This document shows, piece by piece, positions 47,601 to 61,835 of a stretch of 64,000 nt of DNA (position 1 is the first letter of the stretch; each line of letters starts with the position of its first letter). The notes below the pieces were generated by a model that worked only from the letters and a program-made list of their open reading frames with translations, did no database searches and was not told the DNA's origin. The position numbers and the translations under genes are program-made. Source of the stretch: Strix aluco (Eukaryota > Chordata > Aves > Strigiformes > Strigidae); contig NC_133948.1 of NCBI RefSeq assembly GCF_031877795.1, positions 558,001-622,000 on the forward strand. Reading direction: 5' to 3'.

Positions 47601-50600
47601 AAACTCCCTTTTTTACACTTGGCTAACAAGTACTCATTTAATTTGCATCCTGAAACTAAGCGACCACAAACAAAGTTCTTTGGAGGGAATCTTCTTCTTT
47701 CATTCTGTTTTCACTTCATTTAAGGAAAATAGAGATTTCCATGTATAATATGCAGGGCTTAAATATCCTACTTATTGTTGTCATTTCTATTTTTTCCCCA
47801 GCAATTATGTAGAAGCTCTTGCACAAATCTGACTAGCGAAAGCTGGAATTTACATGTTTCCTCCTCTGTTGCACTCTGCGCATAATCACCATCTATTCAT
47901 TGCCTTTACAAACCCCATTAATACACCCACTTCCCTTGCCAGTGTGAGTGGGCATTTTCATGCTATTTTTGGAGGCCTGCTCTGCACGCTGAAACTTGCA
48001 TTAGGCTGAAGGTGATGCTGGGACTTTTGACCTGTGTGTCCTCAAGAAGAAATGAGTGGCAGCAAAACCTACTAAAATGATATGACAGGTTATGGAATGA
48101 ATTGATGGCTCAAGTAAATATTGCTCTGTTGGGCCCCATCCCCTGGCGAAGAGTCAAGCTGGTGGTGATGGTGCAGCGGCTGACCAGCTTGAGCCATTTT
48201 TCAGTATTTAGCACGCATTAAAAGGTTCCATCATAATGGGGAAAACCAACTCAGGGATCGATAAAACCCGGTAGCCTGGGACACAGTCTGTGAAGGCAGC
48301 TCTCAGGAGCATGGACCTGTGGTGGCACTTGTGTGGTGCCAGCGGGAGAGGGCAGGTCGGCGAGGCGGTCCCACGCAGGCAGTAGTCACCGTTGATCGGC
48401 GTAGCTCCTTGGTAAATGACTAGGTGGCAGTTTAATGCAGAACATTTAAGTTGTGTCTTTTTTCAATTTTGGCCTGTCCTGAAATAATTCTAGACGGTGT
48501 CCAGGAACTGGTTTTAGTTAAATGAGGGTGTATTGAACAATTTCATATGACTTCTGTGCAGGCAGAAAATTCCACTTTGGATTTTATGAAAAACCTTTTA
48601 CTTGCTTGCACATAATGGCTGTTGAGAGATGGATTTCACATGGGCTGGAGTTGTGCATAAAGCTGCCATGTGATAATTTGCGTACATATGAAATAAATTT
48701 GAAAGTATTGGGTGCAAAAAGCAGCATTTCCTTACTCATCATGGATGTGTGGGTTGTTACCCTCGGTGAAAATAGGCTCAAAGCATTTAGTTAGTGCAAG
48801 TGAGCGATGTACACCAACAGCAGAGAAAACAGGGGATCAGTCAGCCAATATTCACTCCGACCGAGGAGTTCTCCTTTTCACAATGGGTGCTGGGTGCAGA
48901 GGTGGGGGCATGGCTGAGACAGCTGCACTCCTTTGGAGGGAGCGTTAGGAGAAGCCGTTTGCAGCCTTCTTCCCAATGCTCTCTGAGTGTAAATCTGATG
49001 GAGCTGGCGGGAGGGATTTAACAGTTAGCTCCTTTCCAAGATGAGCAGAAGTGCTCATTTTTTTGTGGGGGGAGAAGGACAGTCCCTGGAAGATAACTGA
49101 GAGCTCCCAGAGGATTCACTGGTCTCGGGTGGCAGCGTATGAACATCGGGAGCATTGAGTTGGCTCTGCTGGGATGGGCTGCGGTTGCCAGACTCCTGTT
49201 TGTTTTCCCTTGGAAACGTCCAGAAATGGTTTGACTGTTGGTGGCAGTTTGTTTGGTTTGACTTTTAAGGTCAGTTTTCCTCACTTGGGCAGGGTTGTAG
49301 CTTCTTGTACTGTTCAGAGCTTAGGAGAGCACGGTGTTGGTGATGGCACTGGGGAGCCCGGCCGGCAGTTCAGAGCTGTGCGGTTGGGTTGGGTTGGGTT
49401 GGCTTAGACCATGGTTGAAAGTTTGGCTGTCAGTAACTCAGCTTTCAGTGGCTGTTACACACGAGCTGTGGTTTGCCTACATGGGGCAAGGCAGGACCAG
49501 GCTAGCAGAAAACAGCACTAGAGCACTGTAGTCGTGATGGGACCTGGTTTGCAGGAACCATCTTTTATTATGTGAGAACCAAAACTCCGACATCGGCCTC
49601 TTTGCAAGGGGGACAGGCAGAACTCCCCTCTGCGGTTTGCGTATTTCGCAGTAAAGCTGGCCTAAGAGTTGATGGGTTAAACTGAAAAGAGGAACTGGAA
49701 ATAGCCAAAAGAGAGGAAGGATATGAGTTAAAAACAGTCCGTTGTCCCCATGGCTGTCTGGCAGGGCACAGGAGCTGGTGCTGTCCCAAGGTATGGGGCT
49801 TCCCCCTCGGACACGGGGCTCCTATTTCTTCTCAGAGAGTCACAGAGCTGGAAAGCAGTAATTTAACAGCAGCTTCCAGAGTGTAGGCAGTTTCACACTT
49901 CCCTGCAGAGCCATGCATGTGCTGCTCTCCTGCTGGGCAGTGGGCAGTGAAGTGGGGAACTGTGTGTTCCCCTTTCTTGTCTCCTCCCGGCAGGGCAGAG
50001 GAAACGCGTTTTGTGAAGCAGCGATGGCACTCTCCTCATCTACACGTCGTTCATTCTGCGTCTTCAAGGTCATGCGAGGTGTGAGATGACTGCCAACTTT
50101 TCCACTGATAGGGTTAGCATTTTTCCTACTTAATGGTGTTTACACCAGTTTCTTCAGACACCGGCATGTGGCTAACAGTCTGAGTTTGTCCTCAAGTGAT
50201 ACCCGCCCCGGGTCGGTGCTGGCGCTGCAGGGTAGGACGTTGCAGTCTGACTGTAACCCTACAGCCCTAACAGCAAACCCTTAACGCTGCCGTGGGTTTG
50301 GGCAGCCTCCCTGTCGTGGTGTGCACATCCTTCCATTGCTCCCGGTGAAAACAGGAACACGAAAAGAGGTCAAGGGAGAAAAAAGAAGAATATGTATTCG
50401 CAGCAAGCACTCTCTGTCTCCTGTTATCTAAATTCTGTGCAAGCAGCGAGCACCGATGGAGCGCCGTGCCAGCTCTGAGACCACCAAAAGCAAAATAAAC
50501 ATCTTTGCAGCGTGGGCTGATCTATGCTCCCTTTAGAGTTGCAGGCACCTCCAGTTAATCACGCTGTCTGTGGGGGAAGAGGCTTTGAGGGTCAGAGGAC

Positions 50601-53600
50601 GTTGCCAGAGCTGATGGGCTGCTGGCGGGGTGGGCAGCTCTCAGCGTTGAGGGTGGGTGGGCTGTGAGCGAGCGGGGATGGCTGGGCCGGGCTCTGCTGG
50701 GTCAGGCCGTGCTGGGCCGGGCCATGCCTTGCCTTCAGGTGAGTGTGTCTTGGTTAGATGCAGCAAAGTCAAACGCTTTAATCCTGGTTCGCAGGATATA
50801 TTGGTGATGTGGGACAGCGCTCAGTGCCCTGCACACGTTTTTGACTCGAGCCTTCCCTCCTTTGTGAGAACGGCTTCCGCAGTGCAGCTCAGCTGGCTGG
50901 GTCTCAGCAGTACATCTGTGGACTGACCAGGCCAAATGACTTCTTAAAATGTTAACAATGAGATGTGGCCGATACCCTGGAGTTGGGGTATCTGCACAGC
51001 GCTCCTGGTCAGCAAAGAGGAGAATAGCCGGGTCCCTGTTTCAGCTGTGCTCATTATCACAAGTCCTTGGCATCAGCTGTTCATCTTAACCACAAACTCT
51101 TCTTAACATCCTTTAATTTTGTTCATTTTTGGGGGGGTAGCACCTTTACGTATCCTAGGGGCTTTAAAAATTGTGCAGGTAAATGAAGGAGTAAAATGAG
51201 AGTAGAGGAAGGTTTCAGCAATGGAGCAGATGGGGCTTGGTGCTGCAGGGTCCAAAGCCAGAGGCAGCCTTTGCCCCCTGGCATAAAATAGAAGAACAGA
51301 TCCAGTCCAAAGTGGGGTACAGGTTGCTGGAGGTGACGAAGACTGAAAGTGGTGCAAGTTCATGGAGAAAGTGGGTGGCAGGTGCCATGTTTGTGTTTAT
51401 AAACAAATGCAAAACATGTGCTTGTACTGGGGTCAAGAAAATGCCTTTGTCCAGGATTTTGTCAGCGCTACAGCGGTGTGGGAGGAGATGGCTCATTTGT
51501 TTATCCACACAACTGAACTGGTTGTGTTTAAAAATACAATTTTAGGAGTAAATTAATCCGTGGAGACTAGGTCCAGTGTGCAGGGAAACATGAAATGTTT
51601 TCAGACCTTATTTTTCTTGAAAACTGAAAAAGATGATTCCATACTGTATACAAATGCAGAGCTATGTGCCTGAACCAATATGTCAAACTGTCATGTGGGA
51701 GATTTGGTGAAAAACATCTTGTCCTAAGGGAATAATTTTAAACACTATATGTAGGTTTGCTGCCTCATAAGAGATCATTACTCAAATCTATTCCCTCTTA
51801 TTGTAGCTTGGCCTCTGCTTAACGGGCGCAGAGTGAACAGAAGCCTATTAACGCATCCTGTAAGGGTGGTTATCAGATGGTAGAGGGGAAACTGATCTCT
51901 GATCAGGGAATATAGTGGTTTTGGCCAAATCCTCTGAGTTAGCCTTAACAAGATCAGTAGCAATCCAGGGCCTTCACGCTTGGCTGGCCATCGAGGGCGG
52001 CGGTGGCGGGGCCGTGCTGTGCCGGGCGGCCGGACCCTGGGCAGTGGGGCTTTGTCAGAGCCGGTGAGGAAGTGTAAGGGACAAGCCCTGGGGCAAGGAG
52101 CCATTCCAGGGATCTTCACCTCCTGTTTGTCACTTCAATCTCGCAGGAACGCTGAAATGTGGGGTGGAACCCATTCCCAACCAGACCCCTACCAGACTGT
52201 GACTGCACTCTCCTGCTTGTCACTGCCGCCCGCTCCTTTTGTTGGTGGTGGTTTGGGCAAAAATGAGAGGGATGGCATGAGCAGCACCTGAAGAGCAGCA
52301 TAAACTCCCGGTGCCTGTGTAGCATCCACGGTTGCCTTGACTACACACCATCCCTCCCTCAATTAATCTCTCATGAGATGATGCACGTCATGTGTGCTAG
52401 CATTGCAGGTGAACTCATTTTTAATGGGATTAGCTTGCCTAAAAATTGGGACACATCTGGGTTTGCTTAGTGCTTGGTGGGGTTGTCACAGTTAAGAGAA
52501 CATGTTTATTTTTAAAAAATGCGTAAGAAGATGCTACATGAGGGAAGAGGCTTTACATAGCAGCTTAACGTGGGCTAAGGAAAAAGAGGGAGTGAGAAGG
52601 AAGCTGGAGGGATTGGAAGTGTGTATACATGGTGTCTTCGGGAGTGAGGAGAGTGTCAGGATCTAATCTCACTAGGGAGAAATGTGTTTTTCCTGAGCTG
52701 ATGTGAAAAAGCAGTCTGTAGAGTGCCTATTGAATTTTTTGGTGGAGCAGAACTCCTCGTCTTCTCCCTGTCTCCCAGCTGCGGGCTACCAAGGCTTCTG
52801 GCCAGGCTCCTGTGGTAGTCACCACGCTGCCATGAGTGTTGTGTAAACAAACAAACAGCGACCTTTCATTTTCTGAAGGCATGCATGGCTTTGCAAAGTA
52901 GAGCAGAACGAAAGAGCCGCTTCCTAAACGCGCGAGGCCAGAGTAGAGGACGCGGGGCATGGGAGGAAGCCTGGGTGAGTCTTTCCCGGCCTCTGCTTCT
53001 GTCTGTTCGCTTGTTTGCTTGGGACGTAACGATTGAAATGTGTTCGTGTGGGTGAAGCCTGCTCAAAAGCTTGATGTGTAGCTTTTACCTAAAAGCAAAC
53101 TTTAGTATTATTAATTTAAAAAAAAAAATGTGTGCATCTGCCGCTGTAAAGGAGAGCAGCCTGGCGTTCTTGTCCCGACTGCTCGAGACAATCCTTACCA
53201 TTGCTTTTGTTTGTTGTTGTAACGGATGAATGTTAGCAAACTATTCAGAGAATACTTTGAAATATTTACCTAAAACATACAGTTTGAACTGCAATAAACA
53301 AACTTGCTGGAATATTGGCTGAACAGAAGCATGTAAGGGCTGTGAAAGTGGACGGACTTAATTCACTTTCATGTTCCAATGAATGTTTGCAAATATTTCT
53401 TTGCCATAGCCACCCAGCTCTTCCAGATGTTGTGGCTGGCTCTTGGAAGTGCCTGTGTGCAAACTGAGCTCATAATATTAATTGAACCTCACGTTAACTT
53501 CCAGGGCATTCAGCGATTACTGCAGGAGTTTTCTCTGCCGTGAGCAGTTTTGCGCAGTGGGCTGGGGTACACGGTGCTGGGTTTTCCTTGCCTTTATCTC

Positions 53601-56600
53601 CCTCTGAACTAGGGAGTGTGGGTTGCTGCTCTGGCAGGATGGTGGTAGGATGGGCCATTATCATCAGGGTAAAAGGCAGAAACAGTTTCCTGTGCTGGAA
53701 AGCTGAGCTCGCTCCGTGCAGTCGCTGGCTTTTGGGACCCCCACGACTTGGGTGCTGCTGAGGGATGGGTGCTGAGTGCGCCGGGCGGGGGAGCCCCCAC
53801 GGTCAGGGGCAGTGCGGTGGCTTTTGCTCTGCAGGTGAGTGTCCTCCCACCCAACACCCGCCAGCACACGCGGGGGTGGCGGAGGCTGTGGCGGCCAGGA
53901 CGTGTGCTAATGGCAGCTTTTGGGGTGAGGACACTGTCACAGCTGAGCCATTTCCAGACTCCTTTTGGTCTTTGGTCACTTTATCGCTTTGAGTTTCGTG
54001 CCCTCCATGTGAACACGCTCTGTGCTTACACAGGATATTTTATCTCTTATCTCTACTTCAGTGTTTGCCGTTTGCAGGCGGCACACGCTGTCCTGCGATT
54101 TGGGTACTTTTACTTGCATCTGTCCCAGGTTCTGTTGTGTCATGTCCTTCAGTTTGGAGAGGAAGTCTCCACCCAGACCGTCTCGAGACCTTGGGTATGG
54201 AGGACGGCTCTTATTAGAAGGGTGTTGCTTTTATTAATAACACTTACAAATTTCTTGCAGTAGTTGCTAATAGAGGCAGTTGTGCAGTTTAAACATAATT
54301 TGTTTGAAAATTCCTTGCTTTCAATTAGGCGTACTTCATGACTGACAGTGATTTATCTGAAACTTGGCAACTGTGAGGCACTGACGTGATGATACCATCT
54401 TGCATTACCTGACTAATTTTAACCTGCTGAGCCCCATCAGTCTCTACTAACAATACCCCAGGACTGCGTGCGCTGTGGGAGGCAGGTGCTGGGGCGCTGC
54501 TGGTTTGAAGGAGGCAGAGGGACAGCGAGGAAGGCTGGTGAAACAGGTCTGCTGGGAGAGTGTGACTGTTTTGGGCGAGCACCAGGCTGTACCGCGTGCT
54601 TAAGAACGTAACTCTCATCAGGTGGATTAGCACAACTTTAGTTTTTTAATACAAAGGGTTTTTTCAGAAAAGCATCATAGCTTTGTCAAGGCAGAAACAT
54701 TGGGAAAAAGTAAATTGCACTGAATATTTCCCTCCAGATTGGCTTTGAGAACACTTGTGCCAATGCAGGCCTTACTGCAAGCTCTCATCCTCTTTTTGTT
54801 TTGGATTTGAATGTATCATTTTCTGTGCTCTTTAACAATAGACCAAGGGAGCTTGAGCTCCCACGCGGCGGTGTTGGGTTAGGCATCCTGTGGACAGTGG
54901 CAAACTCAGGATCAGCTTCTGCTCACCTTGTTTACTTGGGTTTTCCTCTGAGGCCAAAAAATCCTGTTCATCACTCCGGGATAGATTTTGCATCGATTCC
55001 TTTGTCAGGTGCTTGTTTATGAATTTTATCCACAGCAAACGTTTTAGAAGGAATTTGCTGATTTACAAGCAACTAAGCCTGATTTTTCATTCTTTAGATG
55101 CTTGTGGTGTATGAACGTCCTCACTTAATCGGTGGAGGACCTGGTCCCGGCTGGTGTCGGTGGTGTCTGCACGGCCAATGCAGACGTCGGTGCCGGCGCA
55201 GCGGAGCCCCAGCTCTGCTCCGGCCGGGCGCCGTGTCCCGCTCTGGGGATGTGCTGTCTCTGCCGCTTCTGTCGGTGTCCTCGGCCAAGCGGCTGCTCTC
55301 CTGGGGCCCTGCAGCGAACGCTCCTTGCAGAAACACCGCCGAGATCCCTGGGCCCCTCCTGACAGCAGATCAGCAGTGGGACTTTTTCCTCTTTCTCTGC
55401 AGCAGAGGAAGAAAGCTGCTGTCACAAAGACTAATCTCAAGGCGCTGGCTTTTCCGGTACCGAGACCAGCATGTCCTGTACATTCAGGGAGACCTAAGAA
55501 TAAAAAATACTGGGTACTGTGTGCATTGTAAGGGATGTGAACAAGTACAAATAAGAAAAACGTTTCCCTTTCTCAATTCTCTGCACAATCCCATCGGAGT
55601 TTTAAATATCTTATAAACCAAAAGTTACTCAGGTATATTTGCATTTAGGATAGTAAGTTTAAATTGAACACTTCATCAAATAGTGTTTATTCAGGGAGTC
55701 TTTTTTTTTGCCCTGTGATTTTCCTGAAGTGGCACCACGATGTCAGCTTGGGATTCACTGGTCGGCGCTACCGCAGCCAGTAGCCCAGTGTCGGTGGCGC
55801 CGCCCGTACCGTTCCCTGCCCTGTGTGACCAGCTCTGCAGTGCAGATGTGTCCCTCGTGTCGAGGGCCGAGGTGGAAACGCTCCCCCGGGGAGGTAAAAC
55901 CGCTGTTACTCTGCAGAGGCAGGCGCAGACTGTGCAGGGGAGGGAGAGGGGCTGGGGTGTGATGGGGCTCGGGGGGACAGAGGGAAGAGTAAAAGCTCCC
56001 CGCGACGGAGCAAAGCCAGGCTGTGCTAACGCCGCCTCTGCCTGCCAGAACTCTGCGTTTGGGTATTACACGGCCAACTCTGTGCTTCAGCTCAGCTCCT
56101 CGGTGCTGCTTATTTATCAAAACTGACTGAAAAAGCCTAACGCCAACTACAGGCGACTGTAATCCACTTTGGAGTTCAGAGAACGTGAGCGTCTTTGACC
56201 TGCCAGTGTTGGATTCTTTACTGGAGCAGCGGCTGCGCTGGGCTGAGGTGTGTAATGCGGCTTTGTGTTGATTTTGCACATGGTTGCACTAATGCAGCGT
56301 GTGGCTGAGCAGGCAGCAGCACTGCTCGGGAGCCCCTTCCTTCTCCCGTTGCTTATAGCATCCTGTCCCCAGGTTCTAATTAGTTTCTCTGTATGGTGTT
56401 GATACTGTTTTGAATACGAGCATCCCATAATCGAGCATTAAAAGCATTTTCCAGTTTAAACCAGGGACTTCCAGACTAGTTTAAGATTATTTTTTAATAC
56501 CGCTGTGATCGTGTAACAGGCTTTTCAGTTCCTGTTTTGTGTCTGTAGTGGCTGGTTAAGTGAAACAAATACAACTTGCTCCATGCAGTGTGGTAAACCC

Positions 56601-58121
56601 GCCCCGCTCAGCTTTGTGGGGCATGAGGAAGACGGTGTGAAGGACGCTCTTAAGGAGGTTAAACATTCACAGCCATTTTCTGGCATATTTGGCACGCTGC
56701 TGCATCACCCGCAGCCCTGCGCCATGGGAAGTCCCAGGGTCTATCAGAGAAATTACGGTCCCTGCATTTGCTAGTGCTGCAGCGGCTCTGCTCTTACCTC
56801 TGCTGGGTGAACATGAACGAAATGGTGGATGAGGGGAACTGCAGGCTGCCTGTCAAGATATTGTTGGCTTTTTTGTCTTGCCTTGCACCCTTCTTCTATT
56901 TGCTCACTGTTTTTATCCCACAAAAGCCCTCCTTCCGGGGTTGGGGGCTGTCTCCATTGGCTCGGACGTCCTCCCTGGCCGAAGCAGTGACGTTCGGGGT
57001 GTTCCTGGGGCTGCCTCAGCTCCCAGAGGGTTTTCTGTGTCCTGGGCTGGCTCCTCCTGGGGCGAGGGGGACGAGCCCCAGCCTGCGCTGGGCTGCCCAG
57101 CCCTGCCGGGGCGGACGCCGGCCGCTGCCTCGGTGTTTCAGAGGGTCTCTGAGAAGGAAGGACCCCATGGAGGGGCTGCCAAGGTCGTGGGGATTTACAG
57201 GGGGAGGGATAAAGTTGGGGGGGGGTTGTCTTTGGGCTTTTTTTGGTGATTTGACTAAGAGCAGTGAAGAACTAAAGAGGTGATTGATTTCAGAGACGAG
57301 TAAGGTGATGAAAGAAAGATGTCCCTGGCTGTGTCGGGCAGGGAGAGGGCACACGCACCAAGGCACATCTTGAAGATGAGAAAAATACATTTGCAACAGA
57401 GAAGATTACTTGAAAGTATTAAGAATGGAAGCGAGGAAAAATAATGAAGTGACAGTGGGAACGAGTCATGAGTACATGGTAGTATAGTTTGGAAGGAACA
57501 ATTTTAGTTAAGTCTTTGTATTAACTGGAAAATCCAGAGGGAAAAGACCTGGGACATTGTTTAGGATGTTTCAGTTAAATTCTTTCATTTCTGTGATTAA
57601 CAGAAACTAATGGTAGCTAAAGATCATACAAAGTCCTAAAATGAAGAAACTCTAAGAAATATGTTATCGTGGTGCTTCATTAAAAGAGGTGACCAGGGAG
57701 GCCTGTGCCTGTAAGAGATGGACAGTGGGAATGACCTGGAGGACACGGAGGGTTCGGGGCTGGTTTCCTTCTTGGGGAAGTTTCATCGATTTCAGATAGC
57801 GGAGGGTGCGCAGGGAGTGCTGCAACCCAGGACACACATAGTCAGTCGTGTATACATCCCCAGCATTCAGATGAATTGCTGGTTTACTGTGAAACAAGTG
57901 CATGTGGAAGAACGTTTTTGGTGTTTTTCTGGCACAGTGAAAAATCAGCCGGCAAGGCGCTCGGTGGGGTGGGAAGAGGGAGCTGAGCCGGAGGCGGGCA
58001 CAGGAGCCGGGGCACAGGGGCAGGGGCGCGGGGCCGTGCCAGGTGCTGGGGTTGTGCTGCACGAGGCGGTGGGGTGGCACTGCGCGGTTCTCCTAACGCT
58101 CTCTCTGTGAACCCTTTCCAG
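41670..58121 (+). other. MN1 intron, last part
   Basis: No exon is recognised. AT-rich DNA (for example 42180-43090, 46230-46700, 47590-48130, 53070-53520) alternates with GC-rich patches at about 43120-43480, 45660-45920, 50560-50740, 53740-53920, 55130-55340, 55740-55980, 56930-57130 and 57940-58080. A GGGTT run lies at 49382-49403. The intron ends with CTAAC (58093-58097, a likely branch point) and CTTTCCAG at 58121. Confidence 0.65.
49382..49403 (+). repeat. Short (GGGTT)n run
   Basis: GGTTGGGTTGGGTTGGGTTGG, about four 5-bp units. It is one base short of the vertebrate telomere unit, so it is treated as an ordinary short tandem repeat. Confidence 0.7.
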
Positions 58122-58306
58122 CCCACGACCTTCCCCCGAGCAAGACCTCGGCGGCGGCGCAGACGGGCAGCCACCTGCAGTGCCTCTCAGTCCACTGCAC
58201 GGACGACGTGGGCGAGGCGAAGGGCCGGACTGCGGTGCCGACGTGGAGGTCCCTGCACTCGGACATCTCCAACAGATTTGGGACTTTTGTGGCCGCCCTG
58301 ACTTGA
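58122..58306 (+). CDS. MN1 exon 2: C-terminal residues 1145-1205
   Basis: The exon joins exon 1 in phase: the last G of exon 1 plus CC gives Ala, then HDLPPSKTS. It continues with [32 protein letters not shown] and GTFVAALT, then TGA at 58304-58306. This is nearly identical to the human MN1 C-terminus, the best conserved stretch of the protein. The acceptor is CCTTTCCAG with a likely branch point CTAAC about 25 nt upstream. In people, truncations that remove this end cause a distinct craniofacial and brain syndrome through a more stable or more aggregating protein, so the tail restrains MN1. In MN1-ETV6 fusions it is replaced. Confidence 0.96.
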
Positions 58307-60512
58307 ACAAAAGAAATTATTTTTTTTCTCTTTTTAATTTCAAAGGGCCGCTACTGCTAGGTGGACTATTTTTCTAGGTTGGTACCTGCTTAGTGGCATA
58401 TGGACTGGAAAGGGTTAATTTAAAGTAAACCTCAACTTTTTTTTAATCTTCTGCCACAGTATGTTACCAGTGTTAACCCTTCTGCAGTTAGCACACTTTT
58501 GCTTAAGATTTTCCTGCTAGACCACTTTTTCCCATTATTCTGTAACCTTGGCATACATTTATAGATGAGGCCTTTTCCTTTTTCATCTCAGCGTATGTCC
58601 AAGTCACGTATGTCATAATAAGACAAAGATCCTCCTCCTCCTTTTCTTCCTCATTTGCTTTGTTTTTCCTTTTTTGTTTTGCTTTGTTCAGTGCTTATTA
58701 CAATGGTGATCCTGAAGAACAGCAGTTCAGGAATAAACGCCGGTTAAAGTGAAATGGTCATCATTATATTATATATTATATTGACACCCAGCTTTTGCCA
58801 GTCACGTACAAACCAAACAGTTAATGCTCTGTTGAATATTCAGGCAACGAGCCTGCCCTTTCTGAGAAAATGATGTTCTGTTATTAATAACGTTCAGCCT
58901 CGCTTGCTCTCCGCCTCCCCCTGCGAGGCGAGGACGCTGGTTCCTGTGTTTACCCTGGTGAAGCCCAGAGACGGGGCTCTGTCATGAACGGGCTGGTTCA
59001 GGCACAGCCGGGGAAGGTAGAGAGAAGTTTTTCTAAATAAGTCTAACAGGAAGTTTACTTAATAATTAAGAGTCATTATCTCCTCCACCAAACGCCCAGG
59101 CTCCCCCCTGTGCTCGCGAGGAGGAGCGGGGGATGCTCCCCAGCGTGGCCGCAGCCTCCTGCTCCTGGTGATGCTCCCACGGTTCCCACTTTATCACCGC
59201 TGGAGAGAACCAGCCCCCCGAGCCGTCGCAGCCCCCCTGCGTGGGCTGGGCTGGGCTGGGCCCGCCGCCAGCTGTGGCTGCTGTCCCCAGAGCCCTGCCA
59301 GCCGCCACTGCCCATTTTTTGCCCCTTTATAGCTGAAGGAAGATGCTGTCGGTCAGACGCGGGCTCCAGCGTCCCATGCGCTTGTCTGCAGGGTGCCCCA
59401 GGTTGGGGGATGGCCCAGACAGGGGGGCGCAGGGGGCTGTACGTCCCGGGTCAGTGTTTCCTAATGTGCCAGGGCAGGGAGACCCCACGTTAGACCCCCC
59501 CCGAACTCATTTGAGGCCCCGTTTTTGCCACGCATTGAAGAGCAGAGTTACTGGATGCACACAATAAAAGGAAAACCATACTTTCCTGCTTGTGATAGAT
59601 AATACTCGTTTGAGAAGAAAGTTGGAAGCAAACCAGATAAAAACATGACTGACACGATGATCCGACACTCCTGTGGTTTTACGTAATGCTGTCCATTATT
59701 TGTGTATCCTCTGTGTACAGGGGTGTGAGCCGTCCCACCCTGCTCAGGCCAGCTCGCTTCCCTCTGCTCCCTGAAGCTTAATAACATCACCAGAGATTTA
59801 GGTTTTAGCTGTGAAATAAAGGTTGGCCTCTCTAGGGTTACTTTTTACTTCTGTCATGAATTCACAAAATGTGTCCCTCCTCAAGGGAAGGAGTTTGAAT
59901 ACTGCTTTGTATTTTATCTTCGATGATTGTGCTGGGCCTTGAATTATTTTGAAGTAATGTTCTCAGTAGACACCAATGGAGAGGAAACTCTGCCTAAAAT
60001 GCCAATGGCACGGGGTGGTCTGAAATCCTCACTTGGTCATACATGGCTTCAGAGAGACTCACAGTGTTTGGAAATGTTAGTTGAATGTGCTCTTATTAAC
60101 CATGCATGGATTGATTTCCTCTTATGGGTCTGGTCAGTGACTTGACTTTGGATAAATTTGGATAGTTTTGAACGTTGATTTTCAATATTTTGTTCTACTG
60201 AAGCCGGAGCTGCCATGAGGATGAGGATTTTTGCCCATCCTGGAGCAATTGGCTGTGGAGCTGCCTCATGCCTGCTTGGTTTGGAACAGAAGGATGGGAT
60301 GTTTCGTACCTTCTGTAGGTGTGTGTGCTACCTGAATAAACATCACCATCCCCAGGAAGGTATCTCCTGGTAGAATAATAATTGTCAGCCCCCATTCTGA
60401 AGATGCCTCTTTGCCTTTTCTTTAAGTCCCGGTTCACCCAAATTTGTGATTTATCTTTAAATTCAGCCTAGCAGAGCACCTGGGGGCTGCTGGGCTGAGG
60501 GGGGTCTGTGTC

Positions 60513-60531
60513 TGGGGGGGGTGGGGGGGGG
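60513..60531 (+). other. G-run cluster in MN1 3'UTR
   Basis: Blocks of eight and nine or more G are separated by one T, so a G-quadruplex in the RNA is possible. Confidence 0.45.
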
Positions 60532-61724
60532 CACAGCTCCTGCCCCTTCCATCTGGGTGGGTCTTGGGGTAACCCTAGTGAAACACATGCCCTGACACAG
60601 GATACCGTGTCTGGGCACTTAGAGATGAAAATTTAGGAAGAGTTCATGGCCTGGTGGCATTCCTGTACCAGAGTGCAGCCCTCATGGCTTACCTCTTTGT
60701 TTTTGGTTTTTCATGCTGCATTGAGGAGAACAGGTTTTTCAGGCTTCCTGAGGTCAGGGATGCACACCCTGTGCTACCAGGAAGAGACCTTTCAGTGAAC
60801 GCTGCATCAGACGTCCCAGATCATCGCTTTTAAAGATAAATCCTCCTTTAAGTAGAAAGGTGGTGACTCAGTTGGTCTTGCCCACCCTTTTCTTCTGGTT
60901 TGCTCTCTGCTGTTTGTGCGTCGCTCCTGGAGTTGTTCTCATCCACTTGGGACTTGCTTTTTCACTTGCTCATAGAAACAGAAAGTCGAAGTAATTCCTT
61001 GAAAACCAATGGAATCCCAACAGTTTTAAATGCCATGAAATGAGGGGGCCGGGCTGTACTGAAGCCAGGGGACGTGTCCTCAGCAGTGGTGGGGAGCTGC
61101 AGCCATTGCTGGGGCTGCTCCCACCTGGCCCCAAGGTGGGTGCAGTGGCAGGACGGGATTTTTAGGTATCGAGGAGTTAAAAACAGTGGTTGCCTGGCTT
61201 CTGGGCCTTGTTGTCCATGTAGCTTTGCTGAATAATATGGTCACAGGCAATCCCTTTGCTAACCTCCTATCCATTCGATCTTGCTTAATTTAAGTGACAT
61301 CATCAACTGAGCAGAAGGAGACGTTGCGAGCTCTACTCGGGGCAGCTGTTAGCAATGCCAGGACCAGCCCGCGCTTTTATGGTTTCTTTGCTTTTTGCCA
61401 AAGATCAGAACAGGAATGGTATATGTGACTGACCAGGAGAAGCATCACTTCATGCTCATCACCTGGTGTGTTTGGTACTGACAGCGTATGCAGAAGGCTA
61501 GAGCTTTGTCGCAAAGCTTGTGTTGCCTGCAGTAATTTCATTGTACTCATCTTCTCCATTAATTTGACACTGAATGCACTGATTATTTTTTAACGTAGAT
61601 AAAATACCAGCATAGCCCTATGTGGTAAGAACTGAAATGATTTGATTTTCTGAATAAAAATAATTCCAGCTGAAGCATGTTTGAGAGCTGTAGGTAAAAG
61701 CCTGTTGTACAAGAGGTAAGTTGC

Positions 61725-61835
61725 ACTCATTGTGGAGAAGGAAACTGAGGCACGGGCAGCGTCACCCCGAGCGGGGTCAAAGGCACGTCGGTGGCAGAGC
61801 TGAGCTGTCCCCGAGGCCTGAGCTCTGCTCGCAGC
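61725..61835 (-). mobile_element. MIR-type SINE fragment
   Basis: GGAGAAGGAAACTGAGGCAC, then GTCA, GGGGTCAAAGGCACGTCGG and TGGCAGAGCTGAGCTGTCC, follow the order of the reverse MIR consensus as I remember it (GAGGAAACTGAGGCACAGAG, then GGTCACACAGC, GTGGCAGAGC). It is badly worn, as expected of an amniote-age insertion. Confidence 0.5.

Noticed and set aside
49382-49403. Interstitial telomere repeat
   Set aside because: The unit is GGGTT, not TTAGGG, and only about four units are present.
53748-54263. 171-codon plus-strand frame in the MN1 intron as an exon or nested gene
   Set aside because: No family resemblance; it overlaps other open frames, and its composition changes midway from GC-rich to ordinary intron. 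Nothing supports translation.
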